Below are positions 43,165-56,706 of a DNA stretch of 64,000 nt, piece after piece. The position numbers were made by a program, and so were the translations under genes. Source of the stretch: Trichaptum fuscoviolaceum (Eukaryota; Basidiomycota; Agaricomycetes; Hymenochaetales; Trichaptaceae). Each line of letters starts with the position of its first letter. Position 1 is the stretch's first letter. The stretch spans positions 462,770 through 526,769 of the forward strand of contig CAJSYZ010000010.1 of the NCBI GenBank assembly GCA_910574455.1. Reading direction: 5' to 3'. The notes beneath the pieces were generated by a model that saw only the letters and a list, made by a program, of their open reading frames with translations, was not told where the DNA came from and did not search any database.

Positions 43165-46006
43165 ATGCCCGCCTTACGCACCCGAAGCGACTCGCTCTCG
43201 GCTTCCCTTCCCTTCGAGCAGCTCACCCTCTCAAAGCGTACGTCCCTGTCTCCTCCATCCGAAACACAATAAGAATCTTCTCCCTCCTCCTCCTCCCCCT
43301 CTCTTCACAATAATCCCCACTCCCCTCCTTCGTTCCTCCTTTCCTTGTTCTCTTCGTTTCTGTTTCACCATTCGATCCGCCTTTTTTTCCCCAAATAATA
43401 ATCGGCATTGTTGACCAATGTCTTTCCGCTCTGCAGCGCACAGCGGACCGAACTACACGCACGGCCACGCAGCGAACCTGGGCCTTGAAGTCTCCATAAC
43501 CTCCACAGACGACGAGCCGTCCATCGGCATTGTCTCGCCCACCCCGCGCGCCTTCACGTTCGCCCACAACACCTTCTCCCTCGAGCACCTTGATGGGCCC
43601 ACCCCGCGCGCCTTCACCTTCCCCGAGCAGGTGCACGAGTCGCTCCGCGCCCTCCCGATCTCCAACCAGAGCCAAAGCCAGAATCGGCTGAGCTTCGCCT
43701 CCTCAGAAGCGACGGCGTCCACGCCCTCGACCTCGCCCTCGCCATTCCAAGATGACGCCAGCGGGAGTCCCAGCCCCGAGCTTGCGCGCCTGGCAATCTC
43801 CTCCCGGAGGCCCAGCCTGCAAGTGCAGCGCACCGAATCGCCCGCAGCACAGATCAACCCCTTCAACGCCTTCGAGCCGTCCCTCGCCAGCGGGCCCATC
43901 ACGCTCGCGCACCGGCGGCGCGGCTCCTCCATCTCCTCCCTGCAGCTCGGGCCCGCCGTGAGCCCGCACGCGCAAGCGCCTCCGCAGACGCACACGCTCG
44001 CGCTCGGCGGGATCGGGATCCCCGAGCGGCGCCCGAAGCGCGGCGACGAGGACTACATCAAGCGGCCCGAGAACGCGTTCATCCTCTTCCGCCGCGACTG
44101 CTGCCAGAAGCGCAACGCGGACGCGCTGGCGAACGGCGGCGCGGAGGACCCGAACGTGCGCCGCCAGCGCCAGGCGGACCTGTCGAAGACGATCAGCCAG
44201 CAGTGGCGCAGCCTGAGCGCGGAGGAGCGCAAGCACTGGGACGACCTCGCGAAGCAGCGCAAGAAGGAGCACGAGGACATGTACCCGTGGTACGTCTACC
44301 AGCCCTCCCGGTCGAAGGAGAAGAAGGGGAAGGGGAAGGCCGGTGAGGATGAGGGCGAGGAAGGCGCTGTCGTGGAGGTAAAGAGCGGAAAGAGCAAGAG
44401 GGAGGGGAAGGACAAGGAGAGGCGCGAAGAGAGGAAAAAAGAGCGCAAGGAACGTCGCGAGAAATCGCACTCTCGGGTACGCTCGTCGCACGGACTCGGT
44501 CAGCGCAGCCGCAACCAGTCTGCCTGTTCTACAGCGTCGACCGCATCTTCCTGCAGCACTGTCGACTCCGACGACTTCGACTCCGGATCCGAGGTATTCG
44601 CAGGCCAGTACCGTGCCTTCCGAAATGAAATGGACATGGGCGAGATGGACTTCGAGATGACCGACTCGGAGAGCAGCGCCTCCTTCAGCATGGCGCTCCC
44701 GCCCGGTCTGTCGATGTCCCAGCAGTTCCAGCTGAGCACGCAGAACCCGATGACACAGTTTGTCGGACAGGGCCACCATGGACACGGACATGGTCACTCT
44801 CTGTCTGCACAGATCCCAGCCCAACAGATTCAACACCTCGGGCCTCCTCTCTCTTTCGTCCTGCCGCAAAATCGTCGCTCGACATCCGCACCCGGCGCGC
44901 CGACTCCCCCACCTCAGCCGAATTCCTACCCGTCCATCAAGCTCCCGCAGCTCCTCCCCACAAACGCCTCGAACGCAAACTCGCCGGCAAGTAGCCAGGA
45001 GTCACAGGATGCGTCCCCGGAGCATCAACATCAGCAGAGCGCCGCGATGCTTGCACCGCCTGCGGAGATCGCATCTTCTGCGTCCTCCCCCGAATCGCGC
45101 GCATCTTCGGAAGGCGTCAACCAAGAGCAGCAGACACTCCAGTCGTACCAGTTCCCACCGAATGACATGGGGCAGATGAACTTCGCCAACCTCTCTGGAC
45201 AGGTTCCAGCATACTCGAATGCTAACAGCGATGTTCTTGTGAGTGATCACTCTCCTAAAGATAGGGAGCTCCAGGCTTACCGATTTACACAGTCGAACCA
45301 GATGTATTCGATGTATGAACAACAAAGAGTGCCAATGACAGCCAGGCCCGCTCGTCCTCGCGCACTCACACAGCTCTCCATCCCCCACACGCCTTCTGTT
45401 GGCGGACCGCTCAGCGCCCCCGTGCAGGAGCAGCCAATCCCGCAGCTCACCTCGCCCTCCTCCACGAACTCCTCCGCACCCATCACGCCGCAAAGACTCT
45501 ACCTCCCAAGCCAGCAGCAACAGCAACAGCAGCACCTCTCGCCCACCGTGCAGTCACCTCACCACACCGGGCTGTCGCCGTCGAGCGCAATTGCGATAGC
45601 GCACATGCACCAGGGCCCCGTGCGCGCGATGCCGATGAACCTGCCCGAGTCGCCCAAGCCGGGCCACGACTGGGAGGCGTACGAGCTGCCCTCGTGGGCG
45701 CTCTCGACTCTGTGCCCTGCGCCGGGCGACGAGCAACAGCACCAGCAGCAGTCAGATTCCACTCCGACGCCGGACCACGCGCAAGGCAATGAGGGCATGG
45801 ATGCGATGGGTAACGGCTTCTTGATGGCGCCGCCGAGCGGCGAGATCGAGATCGACTTCTCCTCCATCCCCTTCTCGTTCGACAACTTCACGATGGGCAC
45901 TGGCGAGCCCGGGATGGACTTCATGGGCGACTACAACGACGTCGACCCGCTTCTCAACATCAACTTCCGCTTCGACGAAGACCTGCTCGACCCCTCTCAA
46001 CTATAG
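43165..46006 (+). CDS. HMG-box transcription factor, two exons, 880 aa
   Basis: Exon 1 (43165-43237) encodes MPALRTRSDSLSASLPFEQ and a few more residues. A 199 bp intron (GTACGT ... CTCTGCAG) joins C|CG in phase to exon 2 (43437-46006). The HMG box is at residues about 231-315: KRPENAFILFRRDCCQKR, then SKTISQQWRSLSAEERKHWD and EHEDMYPWYVYQPSR. This is the MATA/Rox1-type box with RPxNAFILFR, and it has about 12 extra residues between helices 1 and 2. A Lys/Arg/Glu-rich stretch (about 318-378) follows and could be a nuclear localisation signal. The rest is Ser/Pro/Gln-rich, with a glutamine run near 45,500 and an acidic, aromatic C-terminus (GEIEIDFSSIPFSFDNF) that looks like an activation domain. 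Duplicated PTPRAFTF motifs lie near the N-terminus. Related fungal proteins act in mating, development or stress control; the exact role here is unknown. Confidence 0.85.
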
Positions 46007-49000
46007 CTATAGGGCGCACCCCTCTCTGCCCTTGTTTATTTATTGTATTAGTAGACGCGGCTACGACTTTTGGAACGATTTTCAGCTTTCTTCTCCCTGA
46101 CGCTTACGACTGTAAACAAACGAGGCCACTCACTCTAGCTCCTGGACATTTCCCTTCTTTCCCCCTTGGCTTCCTGCTCTTCCATATTTACATGGACCGA
46201 CCGTATACATATTGCTTCTGCGCACTTCCACCCCCATCCCCCCCTTCCTGCATTCTTATTTAGCCTTCTCTCCTCCAGGTCTAAAGCTAAAGCTAACATT
46301 CGGTGGCTCACCTCCTTCTCTCTCTCTGCCATGGCGCGTTCTATTTATTCGCCCCGCGTTCGTCTTGGTGCCCTCGTCGACTCTTCATAGAGCTTGGGCA
46401 TGGACCATTCCTCCATCACGCATCCCTCTTTGCCATCATATATTCTTCATATCAAGCATCCTTGCGATGCATGTCTGCCTATGATTTATTGTTAACGCCT
46501 CTGGCACCCCCCTCCCCTTTTCCTTCACTGTCACGCACCCATTGAGGTTTTTCTTACTTCATAGTACTTCACCTCGTGTACTACATCCATCCCTGTTGTT
46601 TCATTATTTTGTGCTGATATTCGTTTTGCCCATTGTGCAATACACACATTTGCGAAAGATACAAAGATCATCGAGGTTCTGAGCATTGAGAATGTCGTGG
46701 TGAGGATGCAAGAGGAGTTTTCTCTCTTCTGACGACAGCGAGGCGACCAACTTTGCACGAATGTTCAACGTTGCCACTGTTGCCACGGACACTGTTGCTC
46801 GTCACTTACGCACAGGCAGCCTGAGACTAAATTGGGGATCATATTCCCACAACTCCTCACGTGAGCTTATCTCACGAAAAAACATATTTCTTGACATACG
46901 GATCCTTGCAAAGTTCGCAAAGCTGCATAAAATACATGAGGTGTTGAAAACAATTAGCTCGCCGTTGCTATGATGCCGCAGCCCAGCAACCAGCGCCCCC
47001 CTCTGCTTATTGTTTCGACACTCGGGTCGGTCGGCGCACTGGTGCAGCGATTGCTGACACGGAGCAGGGGGGAGATTGCGCGAGTGTTATCATGTACGAT
47101 CACACCGTTGATCATATGGCAATCACGAGCCCAGGGGACGGCCTTTGCTCCCCTCAATCCGGGCATACAGAACCCGGCCAGAAGGCTCTCACACTGGCGC
47201 TGGGCAGGCATCCGGGGGGCGAGCAGCGATTTAGAGTTCTGCAGACTTTCCCGAAGAGGCAACCAGAGTTTAGCCTTTACGGGCGCGCACAATAAGAAAC
47301 CGTGAGCCTGGCAGGTCGCGGACGGAGTCGATGGACTAGCAGAAGGGGGAAGAAATGCTGACGTTGTGCATTGAGATACATATGTGGCGTGTGGGCTAGG
47401 CTGCAGATGGGAAGAGTCAGGGATGTGGCGTAGATAGCTGGGTATTTTTCTTCCGGTCTCCGATGGACACTGGCATGGGTCGGTGTGCAATCCCTGCAGG
47501 CTTGGACGTCCTTGACGACCGCCGCGTTCTCTGAGGATTGGGGTCTGCGGTGAACAAAAGCGCTGATGCGTCGTCTACACGCACTTCAGCGCCCGGCGTA
47601 ACCATGAAAGCTTGACAGGGCGCTTGACAAAAGCAAAGCGTTGCTAGCATTCGAGTAAAATCATAGCATGCTACATACGGGACCGGACGTAGCCTCGGTA
47701 CGCTCTTAGGAGTAGGTAGGGCAAATCGTATGCGACTCCGAAGAAGCTCTGTGTCGACCCTATCATTGATTAGCATTAAAACGTAGATAAATATCTTTAA
47801 ATCCATTTAACCGATTTGTTCAGATATAGTCCGTAGGATTGGCTAAGAAGCTACTTAAAACATTGCTTAAAGATCGCGCACCATCATTGCTCACCGATTT
47901 TCTATGATTGGGAGCGGATTTGAGCACCCTCAGAAGCCTCCGGAGGTCCCAAGAGTTCGGAAGAAGTAAGGAAGTTCGACCTTTCGACCTTTTTGATTTA
48001 GACAATAAGCTGAGATCGTTCGCGGAGCTGGAATGCCGTTGTCTTCTTAATGCTTGAGAGAAAGCTCCCAAAGGACGGTTTAATAGGGTCTGCAGCTTGG
48101 TTTTCGGGTCGGTTAAGCAGTCAAGCCGCAGAAGGAGTGCCTTTGAGAGTTTACGGATATCCCCCGACTATATTCAGCGTAACCAGAAAGAAGCTTTCTT
48201 TGCCAATACGTCTCCGGTATATTGTATGCTCAGCAATACCCAGCGGATGACTTCGGATCAGAAATTAGGCTCATAAGCGTCCCAGGGGAGCGCCTAGCAT
48301 CTCACTTCCCTTTCTCGTCGGGAGAATAGCATTGCTGAGCATTGACCACATTAGGCAGGCAGGTGTCGGGAGTGTGGAGTGTGTTTAGGCGCGCCGGCCG
48401 ACGCCAGCTGGCGAAGCGGAAGCAAGCTGCGATTAACACTGTGCGCGTGTGCGTCACTGAGGATCCGTCGATCCCAGAGATCAAAGAGCAGACAGTTGCC
48501 TTCCCAGGCGTGACGACGCGGAACGCTGGGCCTTTGCACGGATGGGCACGCGAGAGTGCAGATTGGGTGCGCTGATTGACGACGATGCTGTGTAGATGCG
48601 TTGATAGACGCGGATTGACAGCACTTGTTGATAATACTGGCTCGCTTCGGTACACGAGGCAGCTAGAAGGAGCAAGTCGTCCCGAAATCCTCTTATATCG
48701 CAACTCAGGCTGGCGATGGCAACGATCTGTACCGGGCCTCGTAGTTTAAATGTATTATGAGCATTTTCATGCGTTTAGAGTTGCATACTGAGGTGAAACC
48801 ACCATTGTACAAAGCCTATGTAATAGTTCAACGAAGGTCTAAAAATAAGCTAATAAATTACTTGCCTCAGATTAAGCGCTCATCCTACTGCGGTAGGCGC
48901 CCAAAAAGACAGTCCAAGATGCAATTCATTGGTTATGGAGAATGCGTCTATGTGAGAGTCGCCTAGGATCCGAAGTACCAAAGAAACAAGAGGAGGCCGC

Positions 49001-50340
49001 GAGAGCATTAAGGTGTAATTGTCGGAGTCCATGGCGCCCAGAATTAAGTTATACATTACAGGCTGTTGAGTCACCCTAGAGTTTAATGATAAAAAGCCGA
49101 GCGAGTACGCAGCGGAATCTCTAAGGCAGAGCTAGCATATAGAGGTTTGAATCAAAGATTCGAAATGTTACAACTTCAAGTTGAGGTGATGAAAACCGAG
49201 CTTGAAGAAAATAAGTTGTTTGCAATTTATTTGTTCGTGACGTAATCCAGAGCGTCGATCGTCGATCAGAAATGGAAGGCCTTGTATTATTGCTGCTCTC
49301 TTCCCAACTGAATTATCCAAAGACCACCATCAAAGCTCGCTGCGCTGAAGATCATCTGACTGCAAGGTTAGGCGTCTAATGCAGAAGAAAAGTCGAAATG
49401 AAGGAGTTTCCGGAGGTCTTGTAGAGATAGATAAACGTAGACGCCCCCATAAGGTTCTTACCCCGGAATGCACGGCGGATGCATACACGTCGTCCGTCCA
49501 ATGCCCAATATCATCACTGGCAGCGGGAAATTCTCCCATGGTCGGCGTTCGCTAGTCCTTTAATGGTACCTAGAATGTATCTTCCTCGGGGACCTTGGCT
49601 AGGTCCGGATGAGAAAATTAGCAGATAATCGAACGCAATCTCCGGGAAGAAGGAGAAATCGAAGTGCTCGAGATTACAAGGAATGATCTGCTGGATCTCC
49701 AGAACGTGAGCCTGAGAAGGTCCGGAAGCATTGATTTATAAGAACCCGGACTAGAATTGGTGCGGATGCGCTGTCACCAAATAAAACCCCACTCATTCTT
49801 GAACTTTACAAATTTCGATGGTTCGGTCCCTTTGGAGGGACCAAGAAGCAGATGTGCGGCGCACTTCAACTTCGATTTTAATGCTGGATTTTTTTAATAG
49901 ATATATTTCTGATGAGAAAGTCACCATCTTCGAAGTTGTGCTTCCCTAATTATTACCGTGGCAATAAACGATCGACCTCTCTGAACTTGCGAGTTGTGGA
50001 ATCTTACTACTGTACTACAGTGGAAACTCAATATCCTGAGAGTTAGCCCGCGCGAGCATTATAGCTAATTAACAGAGTCTCTCTAACATGGTAAAAGAAG
50101 GTGGAGAAGCTCGGAATGAATCTACTAATATTCCTGATTGACGAACACAAGGTACAAATAGCTGATGATCGTCGTACTAGCTCGGTTCTACTTCGTGTCC
50201 GCTACTGAAATGCCTTTCAAATACGAGCTTTCTAGCTCACGGAGTCTCTGTTTGGAGCCTCACGAAGCGGAGTTATTAGATGTAGAAATCGCCGCAGCGT
50301 CCGTATAGAACGAAGTAACATAAGCGCGTACTTGATGAGT
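46007..50340. other. 3' flank and gene-poor single-copy DNA
   Basis: CT-rich 3' UTR-like sequence runs to about 46,500. A GC-richer part at 46,950-48,700 looks coding-like on both strands, for example minus 47806-47417 (PTPKSVPRLRP ... RVDDASALLFTADPNPQRTR) and plus 48342-48575 (KQAAINTVRVCVTEDPS). I could not join these frames with in-phase introns and recognise no domain. 49,000-50,340 is AT-rich with nothing supported. Confidence 0.4.
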
Positions 50341-53300
50341 TGCTGTACATTATCATACCATCTGAGATCCTGTTCAAACTCAGCGTCGCATGGGGTCCTT
50401 CAGGTGAAGCATATCAGTGAAAAGAAATAGACGGAGAAGCCGCCGCAACGTCCACATACATGGAACTAAGGGAAAGTGCCTGTGTAGTTAGAATCCGAAG
50501 CTACGGCCAGGGCGCCACAGGACATGTTTGCTAGCCAAAAAACGGCCTGTACGGGATGTCCGAGTACTCCGGCCGTACAGTAGGCGCAGCGCATCGCTTT
50601 TACTGTGTACTTAGCACTCACTAGTATGCTGTTCCACTCGGACTTAGCATGATCGGCGAGGATTGTCCGGGTGCCGACTCGGAGGGCTGTTGACTACGAA
50701 TGGGCCATAGTGGGAAAGCAGGAGAGTAAAACACGAGCTATCAAAGGTGAGGAGGCAGTGGATGATGGTATCTGTGTGCCAGTGTGCGTGGAAAGGAGAG
50801 AGAACGCCGGCGGCGCTTTGGGAAGCTGAGAACGTCGATCTTATGCTGTGTTTTTAAGTTGGCGCTAATCTGAGAATAGGCGCCCGTGTTGCGAGGATGG
50901 TTCTGGGGACCATGCGCAGGCTGAAGCTGCATTCCAGTGCAAGAGTGCGTGAAATGGATATGTTATTTCTGGATACGACTCTCTGGGAGTCCTTTGCCTC
51001 GATGGAGGGGAATTTGAAAGCATCATCAAAACAAAAATATATTCTGTAAATAAACAAAGTAAGTTCAGTAACAATCTGAAATTAATTTGTGGATCAGTGA
51101 GAATAATACTAGCAGAGATCAATCGCAGAATATAAATGGCGTATAATCAATTCCAGCTCTCGAGCCAGGCCAGCTGCAGCTGAGAACTATGCACAGGCCT
51201 TCATCGGATATGACGAATAGGGCAACGTCATCCACTCTACGCACGCCATAGAACAACTTTGCACCGCAATGGGCAGCTCGGAGACTCGAAGAGTTTCCAT
51301 GATATTAATGAACTTACATGAAGTCAATGCCTTGGGAGGTCAAGAAAGGCTTGCTTGAAAGAGCGAGGCAGCGCGGCAGTTTCAAGTTGATTTCGCAGTT
51401 GATCGGCGCAAATGCCAGTGGGAGATGCCGAGATTGATGGCGCCGCACAGAACTCGGCATCTCCTCTGAGTCTGAGTCGTCACTTGTCACTTATGAGACC
51501 ACCATCTCACTTGAACTCTTACCGTCACCATCTAGCGCATCGCACGCACAACACTCAAACCACCGGGTTCCCACAACTATCACAGTCACCTAGCCTCACT
51601 CAATACACTTCGATTAGCCATGAACTGGGACCAGGGCTCGTAGCGATCAAATCTAATTTCCTTTGCGGGTTGCGCCTCTGCCACGCGTATGTTTTCGACC
51701 ATTGTGCGCAGACCATTGTGTACGCTTTTGGCTCGAAATGAGCGTTGTTAGGCACCTTGGTGCTAGCTAAAGCAGCCGGGAGATCGACGGTCTACCACCG
51801 ACGTCGATTCGGGTGCGAGACTGTGGGGCAAAGGTGAGTCATTCCACTGATAAGACGATCCACAATTTCTCATACCACGTTCAAGATAACTTTGACTGGG
51901 AGAAGCGCCCGAGAGACATACTTCTGCCTCGTGTTGTCTCTGACTCTGTAATGCGCGTGAATCGCGAGGTGTGAGTGCAGAGCGTCTTGCTCTGTTCAAG
52001 TTTCTACATTTGGCTACCATCTCTTCAAGTTCCCTCTTCTTCATTCTTTCTTGCTCTAAGCACACTTTGAAGTTCCTCCTCGCGTATCACTGGCGGATGC
52101 TCGAACTTCTGGAGGATTCCAGGTGAACAAGCCGGATGGACTGTTCGAGTTTTTGCAATCACAGATAACGGCATTCGCTATGTTGCTCTGGTCATCGAGA
52201 TTGCATATGCAAACTTGGTCATGCCATCGGCTTTCTTACTGTGGTCTTGCTGAAAGTAGACCATTCCAAACCCTTTTCCGTTTATGAAACAATTTGGCAT
52301 ATTGCTAGCCAGTTCATTCTTTCTTGTCTCGGTGCAGATCCACCAGCTTCACTCCAGCCAATGACTATCAAGATGAGCATTGTTGAGCGTCTCAGGGGAG
52401 CTTCAGAGGCCGGGAGATTGACTATCTATCACCGTCATCGACTCCGGTGCGAGATTATGAGGCAAAGATGAGTCACATATTTGATAAGGCGATTCGCAAA
52501 TTCTCATAGCACGTTCAATGGCATTTATGACTGAAACGGCCCCGAGAGACATCTTGTTGCCTTGTGCCGTCTCTAATTCTGCAATGCGCGTGAATCGCAA
52601 AGTATGAATGATCACAGTGCTTGACATGCAACTTATTCTCTTCAAGTTGCTATGTTGGGCTATATTAGGCTATGCGTTGAAGCTGCTAGGTTCTGTACAC
52701 TTCTTTCTTACCTTAAACACACGTCAATCATCCTCTTGCCCCGTGGCTTGGCGAGGTATGGATCCCTATTTATGTTCTTATTTCCAATGGGTACAAAGTG
52801 TACAAGCCGGTGCAGTTTCTCTATGTTGCAACACTGATAATGCACTGCTAGAATTGCTCAGTTGTGCTGCATGTTGCATACCGTAGTAGAATTCTTAACT
52901 GGCTTCTACACACTGGCTTCCCGGAAATAGAGTCTCTTCAAATTGCAAACTTGTCTACGTGGGGAACAGAATCGTCCTTAGCGGCGTTCGTCGGATGCAT
53001 CCATTCTTGTCTCGGCGGCGATGTTCTCGTGGAACCAGCACACTCCGATGACTTGTCTCGCATCGTTTTCACCTTGACGGCCCCATTCACGACTGCGGTT
53101 TTATTGATTCGCTTTGTTCTGTTTATAGATAGCAGAGACGTCGACGGTGAAACCGTTAATGACCTACCAATATGTTCTCATCGCGCATTCGTAGAAATGA
53201 CTATATTCTGTCTTTCTTCTCTTCTCGATGCAAGTCTGTCCATTACGACTTTCCCGTCGCGTGCTCTTATTCTGATGCTTTCCTTTCACCCTGTACTAGC

Positions 53301-54076
53301 GTGCTTGCGCAGCATCGGTACGCATTTATCTATCTCTCGTCCGGAAGTATGTGCAAATATAAGACACTCTCTTATGAAGACATAGCCGCTAAAACACCGG
53401 CCATAATCGTACTTCGGGCTGAAAATGTATGGTTCAATCCATCAGAACCATGAAACTCATTCCTTCCTCAGCGTTGTTCTTGTCTGGTCAACTCCTGCAA
53501 ATCATGTATCTCGTCTTTGGCGCTTACAGATTCAAAGTCATATCAATACTTAAAACCTCCTTAACTCTTCTTACTGCCTATCCGCGTTATTGTTACTTGG
53601 TCATCAACGCGCCACTGAACCTAGTCCCTAGACACCTATCGGAAGATCTAGCCATCTGCTCTTGTTTGGTGATGACTTGCTGAACTATGTCTAGAACCGT
53701 CGTACGTCTTTCCCTGCAGTGCCCCTTCTGCTCTTGTTTCATGCCTTCGTATCTTGTTCCGACTTCTGCCCCACAGACCACGAGCGCATCGCACCCCTAA
53801 AACTTCGAGAATGATGCACGGATAGTCATGTAAGTAGCCATTAAACCTGCCTCAAATTTGATGAATACTTCTAGTGTCATATTTCTCCGACCTTGCTTGC
53901 TTCGACCTGCGGCGTTGCGTGGACGGTAAATGAGGAATAAACATGACTAAATTTAATAGCACCGGTCACTCCTCCGGCAGACAATAAGGCGGAAGGATTT
54001 TGACCAATTTCCACACTCCTCCTTGCCCAACATGATCGTGAGTCACTGCTGCTCACCATCCTCTTCATAATACCGT

Positions 54077-54490
54077 ATGGAGCTGATTTACTTCCTACGC
54101 TTGTCAGCCCTACGCCCACGAACAGCACGCTATTTCTTCCATAATGACCACCCTATCTTCGGGGCGCCTTTCCCCCACACCAATCCAGAAGCCCGATGCT
54201 TCTTTAATGATTGGGCACTCGGCACGGACACAGCGACCTTCGAGTGCACGCTCCCGTCCTTTGACCTTTCCCATTTGGGACACCGAGCACGGAACCCGCC
54301 CACGCGTCTATTTTTCGCTCTTTCCTCGAGTGAAAAGCCGCGATGCCAAATATGCTCCCGCCATCGGCGCCGCCCTGCATACCCATCTGCAGCGAGCTGT
54401 GCGAGCATTGTGCGCATTGATTTAGTTCCGGATTTCACGGGATTTTCGGACGACGAGTCCGCCTCGTGTTCAATGCTCCGAGGAACTTGA
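54077..54490 (+). CDS. 137-codon frame, right-arm copy
   Basis: Same start, stop and length as 34534-34947. Differences include RSLLNNWVF to RCFFNDWAL, SIL to SHL and LFS to LFF. The function is unknown, and it may not be translated. Confidence 0.25.
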   Translation: MELIYFLRLSALRPRTARYFFHNDHPIFGAPFPHTNPEARCFFNDWALGTDTATFECTLPSFDLSHLGHRARNPPTRLFFALSSSEKPRCQICSRHRRRPAYPSAASCASIVRIDLVPDFTGFSDDESASCSMLRGT

Positions 54491-54712
54491 ACTTTGCTTC
54501 CGGCGCCGCCGTTGTCCCTGAGGTGTGTCCCCAATTTATGTTGATTTATTTGGACAGCATGCTTGGTGTGCGTTCCTCACATTTGGGGGGAAATTGTGCA
54601 AGCTTTTTGTGCGATGATTTCTCGCATTTTGTCATGAATATCCAGACAGCTACACGATGCAGGAGAAAATACGTACAGATTATTCCGTTCGCTTTATTTC
54701 TCGTAAAATAAA

Positions 54713-55168
54713 GTGCACGAGTTGGCTAGAAGGCATTATCTCAACCGAGATCGAGCAGAGAATAACACGCCGAAGACTAAACGTAATGCCTCAGTGCTAG
54801 GGCCTCAGGCTGCTAATCGATCGAGGTGCGTTCTACCCCAACGAATCACTCTCATCACTTCGGCTACGATCGTTCGGCATTTACAGGGCGCTCGCAGTCA
54901 TGAAATGCAAGACGATATATCTTCATACGTGAACAACATCTTCGCAGAAAATCGACACGGGAATTTGGTGCCACGTTGTAATCTTATCTCGCACTCCTCG
55001 GAACCCGCACCCACTTGGCTTGCCCAGTATGGAACTGAGGCACACCTCTGCACCAGCTGGGCTGCTTGCTCCCAGGCGATTACTTGGAATTATATGGACG
55101 ACCTGCAAAGGAATCTACGACCCTCGATGGCGGAGAGTGCGTGCTTGACGTGCAGCCGAGAGCGCTGA
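54713..55168 (+). pseudogene. decayed frame, possibly NACHT-type (right arm)
   Basis: Counterpart of 33868-34350 with SHEMQDDISSYVNNIFAENR and the same Trp/Ala-rich end. Small indels change the frame relative to the left copy near the start. A GAGKT string in another frame at about 55187 lies downstream, which is the wrong order for a NACHT P-loop. Confidence 0.2.
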
Positions 55169-55590
55169 CTGTAATCTGATGTCCATACGGAGCAGGGAAG
55201 ACCCACCAACTCGTCCCGTCCTCCGGCCAATTCACTCGGCTGCTCGTTCCCCCCGGACACACCTTCCTCTGCAACTCAAACTACTAGTCGGGACCTCGCG
55301 GAAGGGCAATCTGACTCGTCCATGCCTGAGAGATATTCACCCACACCATTTCAGAGCGTATGGGCAGCTAGGGTCTATAAACGCCGCCGAAAGGGATATC
55401 ACGAGGATGCCATTAGGTTATTTCACAGGAGATGAACGCATGAAAATTCCTGGGCTAGAAGCTAGCTCATAAGCAGCACTTATTAGGAGGAATGAAATCA
55501 TGGGATGCTTGGATGGGGAAGGAGGGGTTCCTGGCACCGGAAAGGGGGTGATTTCATTTAATTTGTTAGAAAGTATGATATGGTATCTCC

Positions 55591-56706
55591 GACCCAGTCT
55601 GCAATCTGCTCTGGTAAAGGCTGGATAGAGCTCATTATAACAGACACATCTAAGCGTACGTCTTATCACGACGGCTCTGTATTGAGCAAATGATAAAGCA
55701 CCATTGACGCAATCAGGCCATACAAAGCATCTCCATCCTATATGCCCTTTTAGCATTTCGGTATTCAACTATTACTGTGCATTGTTCTTTGCAACATCAC
55801 ACATTGTAGTACGAAAGAAGAAAATCACTTCGGATTTTCACGCTAAATCCAACCAAATTCAAGTATCAAACTGGCGACTCTCCGTAAGCCTATTCTATTC
55901 CGCCAAATCACGAACCCTTACCAATTTTCTCGAGTCATCGTAATGGAATGGAGAGCATCAAGCATCAAGCAAACGTCCATGACATCCTCACGTCAGATCG
56001 CAAGAATGATCGTCTGTCAACCTCTTCGGGCTACTATGCACCGAGAGGTCGGACCGACGATCTCGCACCCTAGTTAAACTCGCAGATGAGGTATGATCGA
56101 TACATACTAGACTTTGTGTAGTACGCTTGCGGATTGACACCTCTCCCCTTTCTCCTTTCGTCAAATCGCATCATTATCATGCATGCGAGAAACATTGATA
56201 CATAGTATTCGTGTATAGTAGATACATACAGAAACAAAAAACACAACAAGTTGAACATACAGAGACAGTGCGACTACTGGTACCTGTACAGTCGCAGTCG
56301 CAATGGCACAACAACAGCAATGTAAATCAATAAACAACTTTGAAACATTAGCATGAGGGAGGGAAGGGGGACATAGAATGAGTTGAGCGCATAGGAGTTC
56401 AAAGTTCGATACAGGACAGGTTCTAAGAAAAGCTCTGAAGCCGATCAGGAGGTCACAAACATACAAGAAACAAAAAAGAAGGAGAGGGGGAGAGGGGGGC
56501 ACAATTTGTTTGATGCCTTAGAACATACAAGTACACATACAACAGAATAGAGCAGAAAGAGAAGAAAGAGAAGAAAGAGAAGAGAAAAAGCAAACATAGA
56601 AATCATACTTCTTTATACTCAAAACATCGTTTTCTCTACTCCAGAACGCGATTATGTCCCGACTTTTCAGTATCGTACACCCCGCATCGCAACTAACGCC
56701 GAGGGC
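55591..56706. other. spacer and 3' region of the long HMG-box gene
   Basis: No supported gene. From 56,150 on, the minus strand is CT-rich (AG-rich on plus, with AGAGAAGAAAGAG runs at about 56,555-56,585), as expected of the 3' UTR of the gene ending at 56707. Confidence 0.45.

Larger units (their letters stand above)
50341..55590 (-). repeat. right arm of the 22 kb inverted duplication
   Basis: Reverse-oriented copy of 33450-38841, 5.25 kb long. It includes the internal direct repeats (51775-51960 and 52400-52590), the 137-codon frame (54077-54490) and the NACHT-like relic (54713-55168). It lies between the two HMG-box genes. Confidence 0.85.

Noticed and set aside
43703..44869. 388-codon minus-strand frame opposite the first HMG-box gene
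   Set aside because: Its residues are an Arg/Leu-rich artefact of GC-rich coding sequence on the other strand.
46954..48703. Several coding-like frames on both strands downstream of the first HMG-box gene
   Set aside because: Most begin at TTG or GTG, phases across candidate introns do not agree, and no domain is recognisable. Not enough for a gene call.
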